NCBI RefSeq assembly: GCF_000801295.1
Contig: NZ_AP012978.1
Coordinates: 1 to 64,000 of the forward strand
Direction: 5' to 3'
Source of the DNA: an endosymbiont of unidentified scaly snail isolate Monju
GTDB lineage: Bacteria; Pseudomonadota; Gammaproteobacteria; Chromatiales; Chromatiaceae
DNA length: 64,000 nt
Below the pieces are notes generated by a model. The model made no database searches, was not told where the DNA came from, and saw only the letters and a list, made by a program, of their open reading frames with translations. A program made the translations under genes and the position numbers. Within the stretch, counting starts at the first letter, position 1, and the number at the start of each line of letters is the position of its first letter. Below, piece after piece: positions 37,846 through 48,096 of this stretch.

Positions 37846-38691
37846 ATGGCTCTCATCGATACTCGCCGTTGCCGCCGACTCGTGACGGGCCTGCTGTTGT
37901 TCTGCCTGAGTGTCCCGTCCCTGGCCGGGACCCTGCGCCTGGGCGTCTTCCCCTATTTCTCCGCCGAGCAACTGGTCGCCCTGCACCGCCCGCTGAAGGA
38001 CTACCTGGCGAAGACCACCGGGTTGCACATCCGCCTGGTGTCAGCACCGGACTTTCACACGTTCAAGCGTCGTACCCTGGAAGGCCACTACGACTTGCTC
38101 ATCACCGCCCCCCATCTCGGACGGGTGGCCGAGCAGCGGGCGGGTTATCGCTGGCTGGGGGTGACGATCAATCGCTCGGAAGCCGTGTTTGTTGCCCCGC
38201 GGGACACCGATATCCGACAGCTCGCCGATCTGCGGAGCAAGCGCCTGGCTCTTCCGCCGCGCCTGGCGATCATTCACCAGATGGCGCTCGAGGCCCTGGA
38301 GGGCGTGGGGCTGAAGCCGGGCAGGGATCTCACCATCATGCCCCGCCGCACGCACGACCAGGCCCTGTACGCGGTGATTCGGGGCGATGCCGATGCCGCC
38401 GCCATCGCTCGCCCCACCTGGCTGCGCTACAATGCCCCTGGAAAAGAGCGCCTGCAGGTCATCGGGCGCTCCGCCTCCATCCCTGGTTTCGCTGTGATGG
38501 CCCATTCCCGACTCGCCCCTGAACTACGCGAACGCCTGCGCAAGGCGCTTCACGCCTTCGCCGGCACGCGCGAGGGCAAGGCCTATTTCAGCAGCACGGG
38601 GCTGGGAGGGGTGCGCGCGATCGAGACGGCCGACCGGGCACTGCTCGATCACTACCTGGCGCGTATTCAGGCAGCGCTCAAGGGGGAGTGA
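37846..38691 (+). CDS. PhnD/SsuA-like periplasmic binding protein
   Basis: The 281-residue product has a signal peptide (LVTGLLLFCLSVPSLAG) and a type II periplasmic-binding fold like phosphonate or phosphate-ester binders (LRLGVFPYFSAEQLVALHRPLKDYL; DLLITAPHLGR). No ABC permease or ATPase is adjacent. The next gene, 7 bp downstream, is a membrane GGDEF-EAL protein, so the pair may sense a periplasmic ligand rather than transport it. It starts 19 bp after xerC. Confidence 0.75.
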   Translation: MALIDTRRCRRLVTGLLLFCLSVPSLAGTLRLGVFPYFSAEQLVALHRPLKDYLAKTTGLHIRLVSAPDFHTFKRRTLEGHYDLLITAPHLGRVAEQRAGYRWLGVTINRSEAVFVAPRDTDIRQLADLRSKRLALPPRLAIIHQMALEALEGVGLKPGRDLTIMPRRTHDQALYAVIRGDADAAAIARPTWLRYNAPGKERLQVIGRSASIPGFAVMAHSRLAPELRERLRKALHAFAGTREGKAYFSSTGLGGVRAIETADRALLDHYLARIQAALKGE

Positions 38692-38698
38692 GGTACGC

Positions 38699-41527
38699 AT
38701 GGCCCGTTCTCTGACCCTGCGCATCCTGCTGCCGGTGATCGGGGTCCAGTTGCTGGTGTTCACGGTGGGTGGCTGGGTGCTCGATTCGAGCATGAAGCAC
38801 CACGCCGAGCGCCAGTTCGAGACCCAGATCCAGCCGATTCGCGCCCTGATCAATACGGTGCTCGCGCCGCCCCTGTTTGCCGAGGACATGGGGTCGCTCA
38901 AGCGCCGCGCGAACGAAATCATGGAGGCCAACCCCTCACTGGCCTGGCTGGTGGTGGACGATACCGAAGACCGGGTGCTGGTCGAGCTTGGTCCGGCGCC
39001 GCACATCGAGCCCGAACCCTCCGCTACCCTGGACCAGGGCTTTGCCGACGGGACCTATCGGCTGGGCTTCCCGTTGCGCCTGAGCGGCGAGGACGTCGGC
39101 TTCGTCCATGTCGGCGTGCGCCTGGACTCTCTGCATGCTTTCGTGCAATCGTTTGAACGCACCCTGGTGGGCATCGGCCTGGTCAGCCTGGCCTTGTCGG
39201 CTCTGCTCACCGGTCTCACCGTGTGGAAACGCACCCGCCAGTTGCGCGAACTGGGCGAGGCCACCGAGGCCCTCACCCGCGGCGAGGTGCCCGAGGTGGT
39301 GACCCACGGGCACGACGACGAGGTCGGGCGCCTGGCCCGCGCCTTCAATACCATGGCGCACGTGATCGAGGAACGCCGCCAGGCCCACGACCGCGAACGC
39401 AGCCGGCTGCGCGCCATCGCCGACTATACCTTCGCCTGGGAGATCTGGATCGATCCCGAGGGCCGGTTGATCTGGACCAACCCCTCGGCCCTGCGGGTCA
39501 CTGGCTACACCCCGGAAGAGTTGCTGGTGATGGAAGACTTTCCCCGCCCGCTGATGAGCGACGATGCCGCCTGCGACAAGGCGACCTGGCAGCGCATCCT
39601 GCGTGAACCCGAGGGCGGCGACGTGGAATGCCCGTTACTGCGCCGTGACGGCAACTGTATCTGGGTGTCCATGTACTGGCAGCCACTGCTCGATGCCGAT
39701 GGCCATTTGCTCGGCAAGCGGGCCTCATTCATCGACGTGAGCGAGCGACGGCGTGCCCAGGAGTCTCTCGAGGCCTCGTTGCGTGAACTGCGTGCCGTCG
39801 AACTGCGCCAGCAGGAACTGCTGGCCCGCTCCGAGCGTCAACAGGCCCGCTTCCGCGCCCTGCTTTCGGCCATGAACCTGGGCATCCTGTTCGAGACCCC
39901 CGAAAAACGGGTGGAATACGTCAACCCCGCCTTCATCGACATGTGGGCACTGGATCCCGAAGTCAGCCTGGTCGGACGCCCGGTGAACGAGGTGCTGGAA
40001 CTGTCCCGCTATAAGTTCGCCCATCCCATGCGCGGTTCGCACGGCGTGCTGCATGTCGAGAACACCCACGAGGTGAGCGAGCAGTTCGAGATCCATCTTG
40101 GCGACGGCCGTATCCTCACCCAGGTCTCCTATCCCGTGCACGACAACGAAGGCCGCACCATCGGTCGCCTCTGGCTGTACGAGGATGTGACCAACGAGCG
40201 CCAGACCGCCGAGCAGCTCATCTACCTGGCCGAGCGTGATTCGCTCACCGGCCTGTACAACCGGCATCGTTTCCAGATCGAGATGGAACGCATGATCGGC
40301 ATGTCGCAACGCTTCGGCCACCGCTTCGCCCTGCTGTATTTCGACCTCGACGAGTTCAAGTACATCAACGATACCTTCGGCCACCGCGAGGGCGACACCG
40401 TGCTCACGCGCATTGCCGGCGAACTGGCCCAGGTTGTGCGCAAGAACGACGTGCTGGCGCGCCTGGGCGGCGACGAGTTTGCCATTATCACCCTGGTCAA
40501 CAAGGACCTCGACGAGGTGAAGCAACTGGCGCACCGCATTGTCAACGCGGTCGCGCGCATCCCCTTCCGCTTCCACAGTCAGAACATCCGCATCACCACC
40601 AGCATCGGGATCTCGGTGTATCCCGATCTGGCGCGCGACATCGAGACCCTGGTGGCGCAGGCCGATGCGGCCATGTACCAGGCCAAGGCGCAAGGCAAGA
40701 ACACTTGGTCGATGTACGACCGCTCGCGCGACGCCACCTCCACCATGATGGCGCACATGACCTGGGCGCAGCGCATCGAATACGGCCTGGAGAGCAACCT
40801 GTTCGAGCTGCATTTCCAGGGCGTCTACCGCGTGCCCTCGCGCGAGCTGGCGCACCTCGAGGCCCTGGTGCGACTGCGCGACAGCGACGATCCCGACAAC
40901 CTCTACATGCCCGGCCAGTTCATCCCCATCGCCGAGAAGAACGGCAAGATCCTGGCCATCGACCAGTGGGTGGTGCGCCAGGTGATCCGTCTGCTGGCCA
41001 AGCATCCGGCCATGCCGCCGGTGGCGGTCAACATCTCTGGCCGTTCCTTCGACGACCCCTCGCTGCCGCAGCGCATCCGCCGGTGGCTCAACGACGCGGG
41101 CGTGGCTCCCGAGCGCCTGCTGGTGGAGCTCACCGAGACCGCCGCAGTGTCCGACATCCAGGACGCGCAGCGTTTCATCGAAGGCCTGCACCAGGCCGGC
41201 TGTCGGGTGTGCCTGGACGACTTCGGCGCCGGCTTTTCCTCCTTTGCCTATCTCAAGCACATCACCGCGGATATCCTCAAGATCGACGGCCAGTTCATCC
41301 ACGACCTGCCCAACAATCCCGAAAACCAGATCTTCCTGCGCGCCATGCTCGACGTGGCCACCGGGCTGCACAAGACCACCATCGCCGAGTTCGTGGACAG
41401 TCCGGCCGTGTTCGAGATGCTCGCCCAATTCGGTATCGATCTGGCCCAGGGCTACTACCTCGACAAGCCCCGGCCCGACCATCCCGCCATCCCGGGGAGA
41501 GAGGCCTCGGCCGAGAATTCGAGCTGA
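38699..41527 (+). CDS. membrane PAS-GGDEF-EAL cyclic-di-GMP protein
   Basis: The 942-residue protein makes and/or degrades c-di-GMP. In order: N-terminal TM (about residues 8-26), periplasmic domain, second TM (about 155-178), HAMP (about 180-235), two PAS domains (about 240-360 and 380-500), GGDEF (LGGDEFA near residue 595, with inhibitory RxxD in RKND upstream) and EAL (LEALVRLRD near residue 720, with NISGRSF, DDFGAGFSS and KIDGQF). Both catalytic sets look intact. The PhnD-like partner lies just upstream. Confidence 0.88.
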   Translation: MARSLTLRILLPVIGVQLLVFTVGGWVLDSSMKHHAERQFETQIQPIRALINTVLAPPLFAEDMGSLKRRANEIMEANPSLAWLVVDDTEDRVLVELGPAPHIEPEPSATLDQGFADGTYRLGFPLRLSGEDVGFVHVGVRLDSLHAFVQSFERTLVGIGLVSLALSALLTGLTVWKRTRQLRELGEATEALTRGEVPEVVTHGHDDEVGRLARAFNTMAHVIEERRQAHDRERSRLRAIADYTFAWEIWIDPEGRLIWTNPSALRVTGYTPEELLVMEDFPRPLMSDDAACDKATWQRILREPEGGDVECPLLRRDGNCIWVSMYWQPLLDADGHLLGKRASFIDVSERRRAQESLEASLRELRAVELRQQELLARSERQQARFRALLSAMNLGILFETPEKRVEYVNPAFIDMWALDPEVSLVGRPVNEVLELSRYKFAHPMRGSHGVLHVENTHEVSEQFEIHLGDGRILTQVSYPVHDNEGRTIGRLWLYEDVTNERQTAEQLIYLAERDSLTGLYNRHRFQIEMERMIGMSQRFGHRFALLYFDLDEFKYINDTFGHREGDTVLTRIAGELAQVVRKNDVLARLGGDEFAIITLVNKDLDEVKQLAHRIVNAVARIPFRFHSQNIRITTSIGISVYPDLARDIETLVAQADAAMYQAKAQGKNTWSMYDRSRDATSTMMAHMTWAQRIEYGLESNLFELHFQGVYRVPSRELAHLEALVRLRDSDDPDNLYMPGQFIPIAEKNGKILAIDQWVVRQVIRLLAKHPAMPPVAVNISGRSFDDPSLPQRIRRWLNDAGVAPERLLVELTETAAVSDIQDAQRFIEGLHQAGCRVCLDDFGAGFSSFAYLKHITADILKIDGQFIHDLPNNPENQIFLRAMLDVATGLHKTTIAEFVDSPAVFEMLAQFGIDLAQGYYLDKPRPDHPAIPGREASAENSS

Positions 41528-41615
41528 TTCTCCCTGTCCGCGCCTCGTGGCGCAGGTCCTGCGGGTCGAGTCGCGGTAGAATCCTCTCTTCTTCAACCGG
41601 CTTCAGGACATTCCC

Positions 41616-42161
41616 GTGCAGGAGATTCGTGGAACCACCATTCTCTCGGTCCGTCGAGGCGGCCGTGTCGTGATCGGCGGCGACGGCCAGGTGTCGATGG
41701 GCAACACCGTCATGAAGGGCAATGCGCGCAAGGTGCGGCGCCTCTACAAGGGGCAGGTGCTGGCCGGTTTCGCCGGAGCCACCGCCGATGCCTTTACTCT
41801 GTTCGAGCGTTTCGAGGGCAAGCTCGAGAAACATTCCGGCAACCTGGTGCGCGCCGCCGTGGAACTGGCCAAGGACTGGCGCACCGACCGCATGTTGCGC
41901 CGCCTGGAGGCCCTGCTGGTGGTGGCCGATGCCGAGGCCTCGCTGATCCTCACCGGCACCGGCGACGTGGTCGAGCCCGAGGACAGCCTGATGGCCATCG
42001 GTTCTGGCGGCAGTTACGCCCAGGCCGCAGCGCGCGCCCTGCTGGACAACACCGAGCTGTCCGCGCGCGAGATCGTCGAGAGAGGCCTGAACATCGCCGC
42101 CGACATCTGTGTGTACACCAACCACAACCTGGTTATCGAGGAACTCGACAGCAATGTCTGA
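41616..42161 (+). CDS. hslV: ATP-dependent protease subunit HslV
   Basis: HslV (ClpQ) is the dodecameric peptidase of the HslUV protease. The 181-residue product starts at GTG and has a short leader MQEIRG before the catalytic Thr of [10 protein letters not shown]. Conserved features include [20 protein letters not shown] and GSGGSYA. It overlaps hslU by 8 bp. Confidence 0.96.
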   Translation: MQEIRGTTILSVRRGGRVVIGGDGQVSMGNTVMKGNARKVRRLYKGQVLAGFAGATADAFTLFERFEGKLEKHSGNLVRAAVELAKDWRTDRMLRRLEALLVVADAEASLILTGTGDVVEPEDSLMAIGSGGSYAQAAARALLDNTELSAREIVERGLNIAADICVYTNHNLVIEELDSNV

Positions 42162-43488
42162 TACCACTCCCGAAGAGATCGTCCATGAGCTCGACAAGCA
42201 CATCGTTGGCCAGCAGGAGGCCAAGCGCGCGGTAGCCATCGCGCTGCGCAACCGCTGGCGGCGGATGCGTGTCGATCCGGCACTGCGCAACGAGATCACG
42301 CCAAAGAACATCCTCATGATCGGTCCCACCGGGGTGGGCAAGACCGAGATCGCGCGCCGCCTGGCGCGCCTGGCTGATGCGCCCTTCATCAAGGTCGAGG
42401 CCACCAAGTTCACCGAGGTGGGCTATGTGGGCCGCGAGGTCGATTCCATCATCCGTGACCTCGCCGATTCGGCGGTGAAGATGGTGCGCGAGCAGGAGAT
42501 GGAAAAGGTACGCGACGTGGCCCGCGAGGCCGCCGAGGAGCGGGTGCTCGACGCCCTGCTGCCGCCACCGCGCACCACCAGCTGGGAGGCCGAGGCCGCC
42601 ACCCCGCCGGCCTCGGGCACGCGCGAGAAGTTCCGCGAGAGGCTGCGTGCCGGCGAGCTCGACGAACGCGAGATCGAGATCGAGGTAACGGGGCCGCAGC
42701 TGGGCGTGGAGATCATGGCCCCGCCCGGCATGGAGGAGATGACCAGCCAGTTGCAGAGCCTGTTCCAGAACATCGGCAGCGGTCGCAGCAAGCGCCGCAA
42801 GCTGCGCATCCGCGATGCCATGAAGCTGCTCACCGACGAGGAGGCCGCGCGCCGGATCAACGAGGAAGACCTGAAGCTGCGCGCCATCGAACGGGTCGAG
42901 CAGCAGGGCATCGTTTTCATCGACGAGCTCGACAAGGTCACCAGCCGCGCCGAGGCGCATGGCGCCGATGTCTCGCGCGAGGGCGTGCAGCGTGACCTGC
43001 TGCCGCTGGTCGAGGGCTGCACCGTCACCACCAAGCACGGCATGGTGCGAACCGATCACATCCTGTTCATCGCCTCGGGCGCCTTCCACCTGAGCAAACC
43101 CTCGGACCTGATCCCCGAGCTGCAGGGCCGCCTGCCGATCCGCGTGGAGCTGAGCGCCCTGTCGGTGGAAGACTTCGTGCGCATCCTCACCGAGCCCGAT
43201 GCTTCGCTCACCGAGCAATACCAGGCGCTCATGGCTACCGAGGGGGTGGACCTGGAGTTCACCGAGGACGGCATCCGGCGCATCGCCGAGATCGCCTGGC
43301 AGGTCAACGAACGCACCGAGAACATCGGTGCGCGTCGCCTGCACACGGTGATGGAGCGGCTGCTCGAGGAAGTCTCCTTCATGGCCCCGCGTTACCAGGG
43401 GCAGACCATCACCATCGATGCCGCCTACGTGGACCGTCACCTCGAGGCCCTGTCGGAAAACGAGGATCTCAGCCGCTACATCCTCTGA
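42154..43488 (+). CDS. hslU: ATP-dependent protease ATPase subunit HslU
   Basis: HslU (ClpY) unfolds substrates and feeds them to HslV. The 444-residue AAA+ protein has Walker [16 protein letters not shown] (near residue 58), Walker [11 protein letters not shown] (near residue 255), the I-domain between them, and the C-terminal sensor region with [16 protein letters not shown] 42154 is chosen inside the hslV end. Its last 13 bp overlap the convergent hydrogenase-protease gene. Confidence 0.97.
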   Translation: MSDTTPEEIVHELDKHIVGQQEAKRAVAIALRNRWRRMRVDPALRNEITPKNILMIGPTGVGKTEIARRLARLADAPFIKVEATKFTEVGYVGREVDSIIRDLADSAVKMVREQEMEKVRDVAREAAEERVLDALLPPPRTTSWEAEAATPPASGTREKFRERLRAGELDEREIEIEVTGPQLGVEIMAPPGMEEMTSQLQSLFQNIGSGRSKRRKLRIRDAMKLLTDEEAARRINEEDLKLRAIERVEQQGIVFIDELDKVTSRAEAHGADVSREGVQRDLLPLVEGCTVTTKHGMVRTDHILFIASGAFHLSKPSDLIPELQGRLPIRVELSALSVEDFVRILTEPDASLTEQYQALMATEGVDLEFTEDGIRRIAEIAWQVNERTENIGARRLHTVMERLLEEVSFMAPRYQGQTITIDAAYVDRHLEALSENEDLSRYIL

Positions 43489-43886
43489 AGGGCCTGCTGG
43501 GCCAGGCGCAGCAGGCAAGCTTCCCAGTCATTGCCGAGACCGAGCAGCACCAGGCGTGGCGGCAACAGGCCCAGTGGCTGCGCCAGTGCCAGCGCCTCAC
43601 TGACCCCCAGTGCATGCGCGGAGCCGGTGACGGGGGCGGTCAGCAGGTCGTGGTCACGCAGCAGCCGGGAAGCGGTGGCGCCGGGTGGCAGCGCATCGAG
43701 CAGCAGGGCCGCATCCACCTCACGCAGCGCGGGCAGCAGATCGAGCCCGGGATGGAGGATGCGGCGATGCACCCCCTCCCAGCCGCTGTCAGCCGGAGGC
43801 CATTCCTCCAGCCGCTTCAGCGCCTGCCAACCCGCGCGGTCTCCCGGATGGTGCGATCCGATGCCCGCCAGCAGCAGACGTCTCAT
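43476..43886 (-). CDS. [NiFe] hydrogenase maturation protease
   Basis: This 136-residue HycI/HupD-family endopeptidase would clip the C-terminus of the large subunit after Ni insertion. It has [13 protein letters not shown] near residue 8 (family: GxGNxxxxDD/E), an acidic [10 protein letters not shown] near residue 70 and the His of [13 protein letters not shown]. The usual Asn is replaced by Ser. Its ATG overlaps the hydA stop (ATGA). It is the last gene of hydBGDA. Confidence 0.8.
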   Translation of the reverse strand: MRRLLLAGIGSHHPGDRAGWQALKRLEEWPPADSGWEGVHRRILHPGLDLLPALREVDAALLLDALPPGATASRLLRDHDLLTAPVTGSAHALGVSEALALAQPLGLLPPRLVLLGLGNDWEACLLRLAQQALQRM

Positions 43887-45194
43887 CGCTGGTGCACTTT
43901 CAGCCGCAGGAAATGGGTGGCGCAAGAGATGCAGGGATCGTAGTTGCGTATCACCTGCTCGGCGTGATGGCGCAGATCCTCCGCCGGGTGTCGCAGGCCG
44001 AAGGCCTCCAGGCTCAGGCGCAGGTCTTCTTCGATCCGTGCCTGGTTCTGACTGGTGGGCGGTACGGATCCGTGCCTGTCGTACCCGTCCCGCGTCATCG
44101 AACTGGTAGCGATGCCACAACAGGCCGCGCGGCGCCTCGGTGGCTCCGAAGCCCACGCCCTCGCGTGCCCGCCAGGGCTGTGCCGGTGTATGCGGCTGGT
44201 AGTCTGCCAGCAGGCGGGCCGCTTCGTGCACGGCCAGCAGGATCTCGACCGCGCGCGCGACGATACCGTGAAAGGGGTTGGCGCTGGGAAAGGACAGGCC
44301 GGTGGCGCGCAGGCCGGTGGCGCGCAGGGCGGCGGCCACCGGCGGCGGCAGGCGGTCGTGGTTGAGGTTCAGGCGCGCCAGGGGTCCCACGAGGTAGGGT
44401 CGCCCGTGCAGGTGTGCGTGCAGGGCCGTGGAGTACGGCTGCTGGCGCTCGCTGAAATGCGCCTCGAAGTCGGCGGCATCGATCGCCAGGCCGTCGCTGG
44501 AGACGATGCTGCCGGCGTACAGCGGGTATTCTTCGGGGTGGCGCAGGGCCACGCTCACGAAGGCCTGGCGTATTTCGGGGAGAGGCAGGGTGGCGCACCA
44601 GGCGAGCAGTGCCTCGGCTTCGTCCCGCGCATCCAGCAGGCGTTCGCGCAAGGCCGCCACGGCTGCGGCCGCCGGCGCGCGCGCGAAACCGCCGGGCACC
44701 ACGCCCACGGGGTGTACCGAGCGGCCACCGAACAGGGCGATGAGGTCGTTGCCCAGTGCCTGCAGGCGCAGCCCGCGCCGCAGCACCTCCGGGTGTTCCC
44801 CGGCCATGGCCATGGCGTCATCGAAGCCGAGAAAATCCGGGAGCGCCAGCAGGTGGATGTGCAGGGCGTGGCTCTGCAACCATTCGCCGCAATAGAACAC
44901 GCGGCGCATGGCGGTGATCCACGGATCGGGCACCATGCCGAAGGCCTGTTCGATGGCCTGGCTGGCACTCATCTGGTAGGCGACGGGGCAGATGCCGCAG
45001 ATGCGCGCCACTGCGTCCAGCAACTCGCCGGGATCGCGCCCCTCGAGCAGTTTCTCGAAATAGCGCGGCGGCTCGAAGATGCGCAGCCGGAGTTCGCGGA
45101 TGCCGCGGTCGTCGATCTCCAGCTCCAGCGCCCCCTCGCCCTCGACACGGGTCAGCGCCGGCACCCGGATACTGATGCGTCGTCCCTCACCCAT
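43883..45194 (-). pseudogene. hydA: group 3b [NiFe] hydrogenase alpha subunit, frameshifted
   Basis: The first frame (from 45194) has RVEGEGALELE and the L1 nickel motif ICGICPVAYQMSASQA near residue 64. It then loses homology after VRQARI near 44065. The second frame continues exactly with [15 protein letters not shown] and the L2 motif [11 protein letters not shown], ending KVHQR at 43883. One extra base in ATCCGTACC (plus-strand GG at 44064-44065) explains both; the restored protein is about 436 residues. Unless corrected, the subunit lacks two of the four Ni-ligand Cys. The overlaps with the protease and hydD are intact, so the lesion is recent or an error. Confidence 0.85.
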
Positions 45195-45981
45195 CCTTCA
45201 CCTCGTCGCGCAATGCCAGGCCGGGTGTGCGGAAGGCCTCGGCCTGGCTGTGGAAGAACAGCAGCCTGCGTGCCAGGGTTTCGGGGGGTTGGCCCTGTAC
45301 CCGCAGGTAACGTGTCAGGCTGGTGACCTCCGCCGAGCTGGCGACCGGACCGGAGCACCACCCGTAACAAGGACGACCGAGGCCCGGGCACAGGGCGCCA
45401 CAGCTGCTGCGCACCACCGGCCCGAGGCAGGGTTTGCTCGCGCTTGCCAGTACACAGACGTGGCCGGCGCGCTTGCAGGCCTGGCACAGGATCTCGGTTT
45501 CGGCCGGCGGCGGCACGCCACGCACCAGGCTGGCCAATGCGGACACCACCTGACGGGTGGTCACGGGGCAGCCCCACAGTTCGAGATCGACCTCCACGTG
45601 CGCGCGCACCGGCTCGGCCTGCGCCAGACTGTCGATGAACTCGGGACGGGCATAGAGGGCGGTGCGCCAGGCGGCCTCCCTTGCATCGAGATTGCGTAGG
45701 GCCTGCAGGCCACCGGAGGTGGCACAGGCCCCCATGGTCACCAGCCAACGGCTGTGCTGGCGCACCTGGCGGATGCGCGCGGCCTCCTCGGCGGTGGAGA
45801 TGCTGCCTTCCACCAGGGCGATGTCGACTTCGGCTTCCGGGGCATTCGGTCCTGCCTCGAGGAAGTGCACGATCTCCACCGTACTGGCCAGCTCCAGCAG
45901 GGCCTCGCCCGCGTTCAGCAGCGCGAGTTGGCAGCCGTCACAGGAACTGAACTTGTGCACCGCCAGGCGGAGTCGGTCCAT
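45187..45981 (-). CDS. hydD: group 3b hydrogenase delta (small) subunit
   Basis: HydD is the small electron-transfer subunit with [4Fe-4S] clusters that pairs with HydA. The 264-residue product begins with the proximal cluster ligands FSSCDGCQLALLN and continues with GACATSGGLQALRN, a WGCPVT segment, and a distal Cys-rich region CQACKRAGHVC ... SSCGALCPG. Start 45981 is chosen from homology and overlap with hydG. It overlaps hydA by 8 bp. Confidence 0.88.
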   Translation of the reverse strand: MDRLRLAVHKFSSCDGCQLALLNAGEALLELASTVEIVHFLEAGPNAPEAEVDIALVEGSISTAEEAARIRQVRQHSRWLVTMGACATSGGLQALRNLDAREAAWRTALYARPEFIDSLAQAEPVRAHVEVDLELWGCPVTTRQVVSALASLVRGVPPPAETEILCQACKRAGHVCVLASASKPCLGPVVRSSCGALCPGLGRPCYGWCSGPVASSAEVTSLTRYLRVQGQPPETLARRLLFFHSQAEAFRTPGLALRDEVKDG

Positions 45982-46811
45982 CACAGCCCCCGAATGCCCA
46001 GCAAGGGGCGCAGCGTCGGCCAGGGCAGAACCGGGCCGTCGCGGCACACGAACAGGGGGCCGAGCTGGCAGTGGCCGCAGTGTCCGACACCGCAGTGCAT
46101 GTTGCGCTCCAGACTCAACCAGATGTCTTCGGCCGCCACGCCGTGCTGCTCCAGTGCCCGGGCCACGGCGGTCATCATCGGTTCGGGACCGCAGATCATG
46201 GCCAGCGCGCCGGCGCAGCCACCCGGGAGGCGGTCCAGCAATTCGGTCACCAGCCCCTGGTGCCCGGGCCAGCCGGGGCCTGCCACATCGGCAGCCAGCA
46301 GCACCCGGGTGTCGGGTTGCTGTGCCCAGGCCTCGTACTGTGCGCGCCACAGCAGGTCGTCGCTGTGACGCACGCCCTGCAGGATGGTGAGCCGCCCGTA
46401 ATGTGAGCGGCGCCGCATCACATGGCGGATCACCGAGACTGCCGGGGCGCATCCAAGGCCGCCGGTGATCACCAGCAGGTCGCGCCCGCCGGCGGCATCC
46501 AGGGGCCAGCCCTGTCCGAAAGGGCCCCGCAAGCCCAGCCGGTCGCCGGGGCGTAGCTGTGCCAGGGCGCGGGTCACCCGCCCCACCGCGCGCACTGTAT
46601 GTGCAAGCGATTCGCGCTCGTCCACGTCCGAGGCGATGGAGATCGGTACCTCGCCCACGCCCGGCAGGTACAGCATGTCGAACTGTCCCGGAGCGAAACG
46701 CCAGTTCGTGCGTTGTGCCGGATCGGTGAAGCGCAGTCGCAGGGTGAAGATATCGCGTCCCTCGGCGATGTGCTCGACCACTTCTACCTCCGCGGGTGGG
46801 GTCTCAGGCAT
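45981..46811 (-). CDS. hydG: group 3b hydrogenase gamma subunit, FAD/NAD(P) reductase
   Basis: HydG passes electrons between NAD(P)(H) and the hydrogenase. The 276-residue FNR-type protein has a FAD domain (about residues 5-105, FAPGQFDMLYLPGVGEVPISIAS), an NAD-binding GGLGCAPAVSVIRHV near residue 120 and a C-terminal [2Fe-2S] motif RNMHCGVGHCGHCQLGP. It overlaps hydB by 8 bp and abuts hydD. Confidence 0.9.
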   Translation of the reverse strand: MPETPPAEVEVVEHIAEGRDIFTLRLRFTDPAQRTNWRFAPGQFDMLYLPGVGEVPISIASDVDERESLAHTVRAVGRVTRALAQLRPGDRLGLRGPFGQGWPLDAAGGRDLLVITGGLGCAPAVSVIRHVMRRRSHYGRLTILQGVRHSDDLLWRAQYEAWAQQPDTRVLLAADVAGPGWPGHQGLVTELLDRLPGGCAGALAMICGPEPMMTAVARALEQHGVAAEDIWLSLERNMHCGVGHCGHCQLGPLFVCRDGPVLPWPTLRPLLGIRGL

Positions 46812-47904
46812 GGGGCGGCTCCATCAGGGTCGTCGCCTCGCTGACGAGATCGATGCCGACCGGACACCAGCTGATGCATCGTCCGCAGCCGACACAACCG
46901 CTGCGTCCGTACTGTGCGACCCAGGTATCGAGTTTGTGGGTGAGCCATTGCCGGTAGCGCATGGCCACCTGGGTGCGCAACGGCCGGCCGTGCAGCAGGC
47001 TGTGACCGTCGGCAAAACAGGAGTCCCAGAGCCGCCAGTGTGCCGAGGTGTCCGCTGCCAGGGCCGGGCGCTCCTCGTGCCGATGGCAGAAGCAGGTGGG
47101 GCAGACGGCGGTGCAGTTACCGCAGGCCAGGCAACGTCCCTCAAGAGCCTGCCAGCGTGCGTCCTCGGCGAGTGCCAGCAGGCTTCCGGGCAGGTCCGGC
47201 GGCAGTTGGCGGTGTTGCGCGGCGCGCGCGGCCTCGTGCTCGCGGTGCGCGGCCTGGCATTGTTCGGCACTTGCGGCGGGCAGCGCCAGGGTGTGCATCA
47301 GGTGCCGGCCGGCCGCGGAACCGGCCTGTACCACGAAGCCGTCGTCCAGTTCGTGCAATGCCAGATCGAAACCGCTTTGGCATTCCGGGCCGTCACCGGT
47401 ATCGGCGCAGAAGCAGGTGGTTGCGGGATGGGAGCAGTGCATGCCCACCAGGAACAGGGCCTCGCGGCGTGCGCGATAGTCGGTGTCGGCGGGTTCGCGG
47501 AGGAAATGCCGGTCGAACAGGTCGAGGGCGGCCAGGTCGCAGGCGCGAACACCGAGTACGGCCAGCGGCTCTGCGCGCGCCTTCGCGGCGGTGAAATGCA
47601 ATCGGCCATCGGCATCGCGGCCGACCTCCCACATCGGCGCCTCGGGCGGAAGCAGCAGGGGTTTGAGGGCCCCGGGGCCATTGGCCCAGGCGAAGCATCG
47701 TGGTCCCTCGTCCCGCAGCAGTCGGTAACTGCCGGGCCCCTGGCGATCGTGCCAGCCGACGGGCAATTCGGTGGCCCGCATGATCTCGCGGTAGACGATG
47801 GCGCCACCCTCTGCCACGGGGCCGATACAGCGTCCATGCTCCGCGCGCAGACGGTCTATCAGTGTCTGCAGCTGCTCGCGCGGCAGGAAGCGTGGTTGCG
47901 CCAT
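46804..47904 (-). CDS. hydB: group 3b hydrogenase beta subunit, iron-sulfur protein
   Basis: HydB is the first gene of the operon. The 366-residue product carries two ferredoxin-type clusters, CLACGNCTAVCPTCFC near residue 235 and CVGCGRCISWCPVG near residue 340, and an upstream ACDLAALDLFDRHFL segment typical of sulfhydrogenase beta subunits. ATG 47904 has a GGGAG RBS. The promoter should lie in the 192 bp gap to the divergent DUF971 gene. No hypA-F accessory genes are in the window. Confidence 0.88.
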   Translation of the reverse strand: MAQPRFLPREQLQTLIDRLRAEHGRCIGPVAEGGAIVYREIMRATELPVGWHDRQGPGSYRLLRDEGPRCFAWANGPGALKPLLLPPEAPMWEVGRDADGRLHFTAAKARAEPLAVLGVRACDLAALDLFDRHFLREPADTDYRARREALFLVGMHCSHPATTCFCADTGDGPECQSGFDLALHELDDGFVVQAGSAAGRHLMHTLALPAASAEQCQAAHREHEAARAAQHRQLPPDLPGSLLALAEDARWQALEGRCLACGNCTAVCPTCFCHRHEERPALAADTSAHWRLWDSCFADGHSLLHGRPLRTQVAMRYRQWLTHKLDTWVAQYGRSGCVGCGRCISWCPVGIDLVSEATTLMEPPHA

Positions 47905-48096
47905 GTCGATCTCCCGGGGTCTGTCTCCCGGTATAGCACAGGCCCGGGCGAGGCACCGGTCTGAACACCATCGGCTTGAGCAGGAGCAAGAAAGTCCCGG
48001 GAATGCGTGGCGGCAGGTGACTACCTCCCCTTGCGGGGGGTGAAAAGGTGGCGGGGTCTCGCCACAATAGACGGGTTTCCAATTCATCGTGGATCA

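Noticed and set aside
42133-43518. 461-codon minus-strand frame opposite hslU
   Set aside because: Antisense shadow of hslU.
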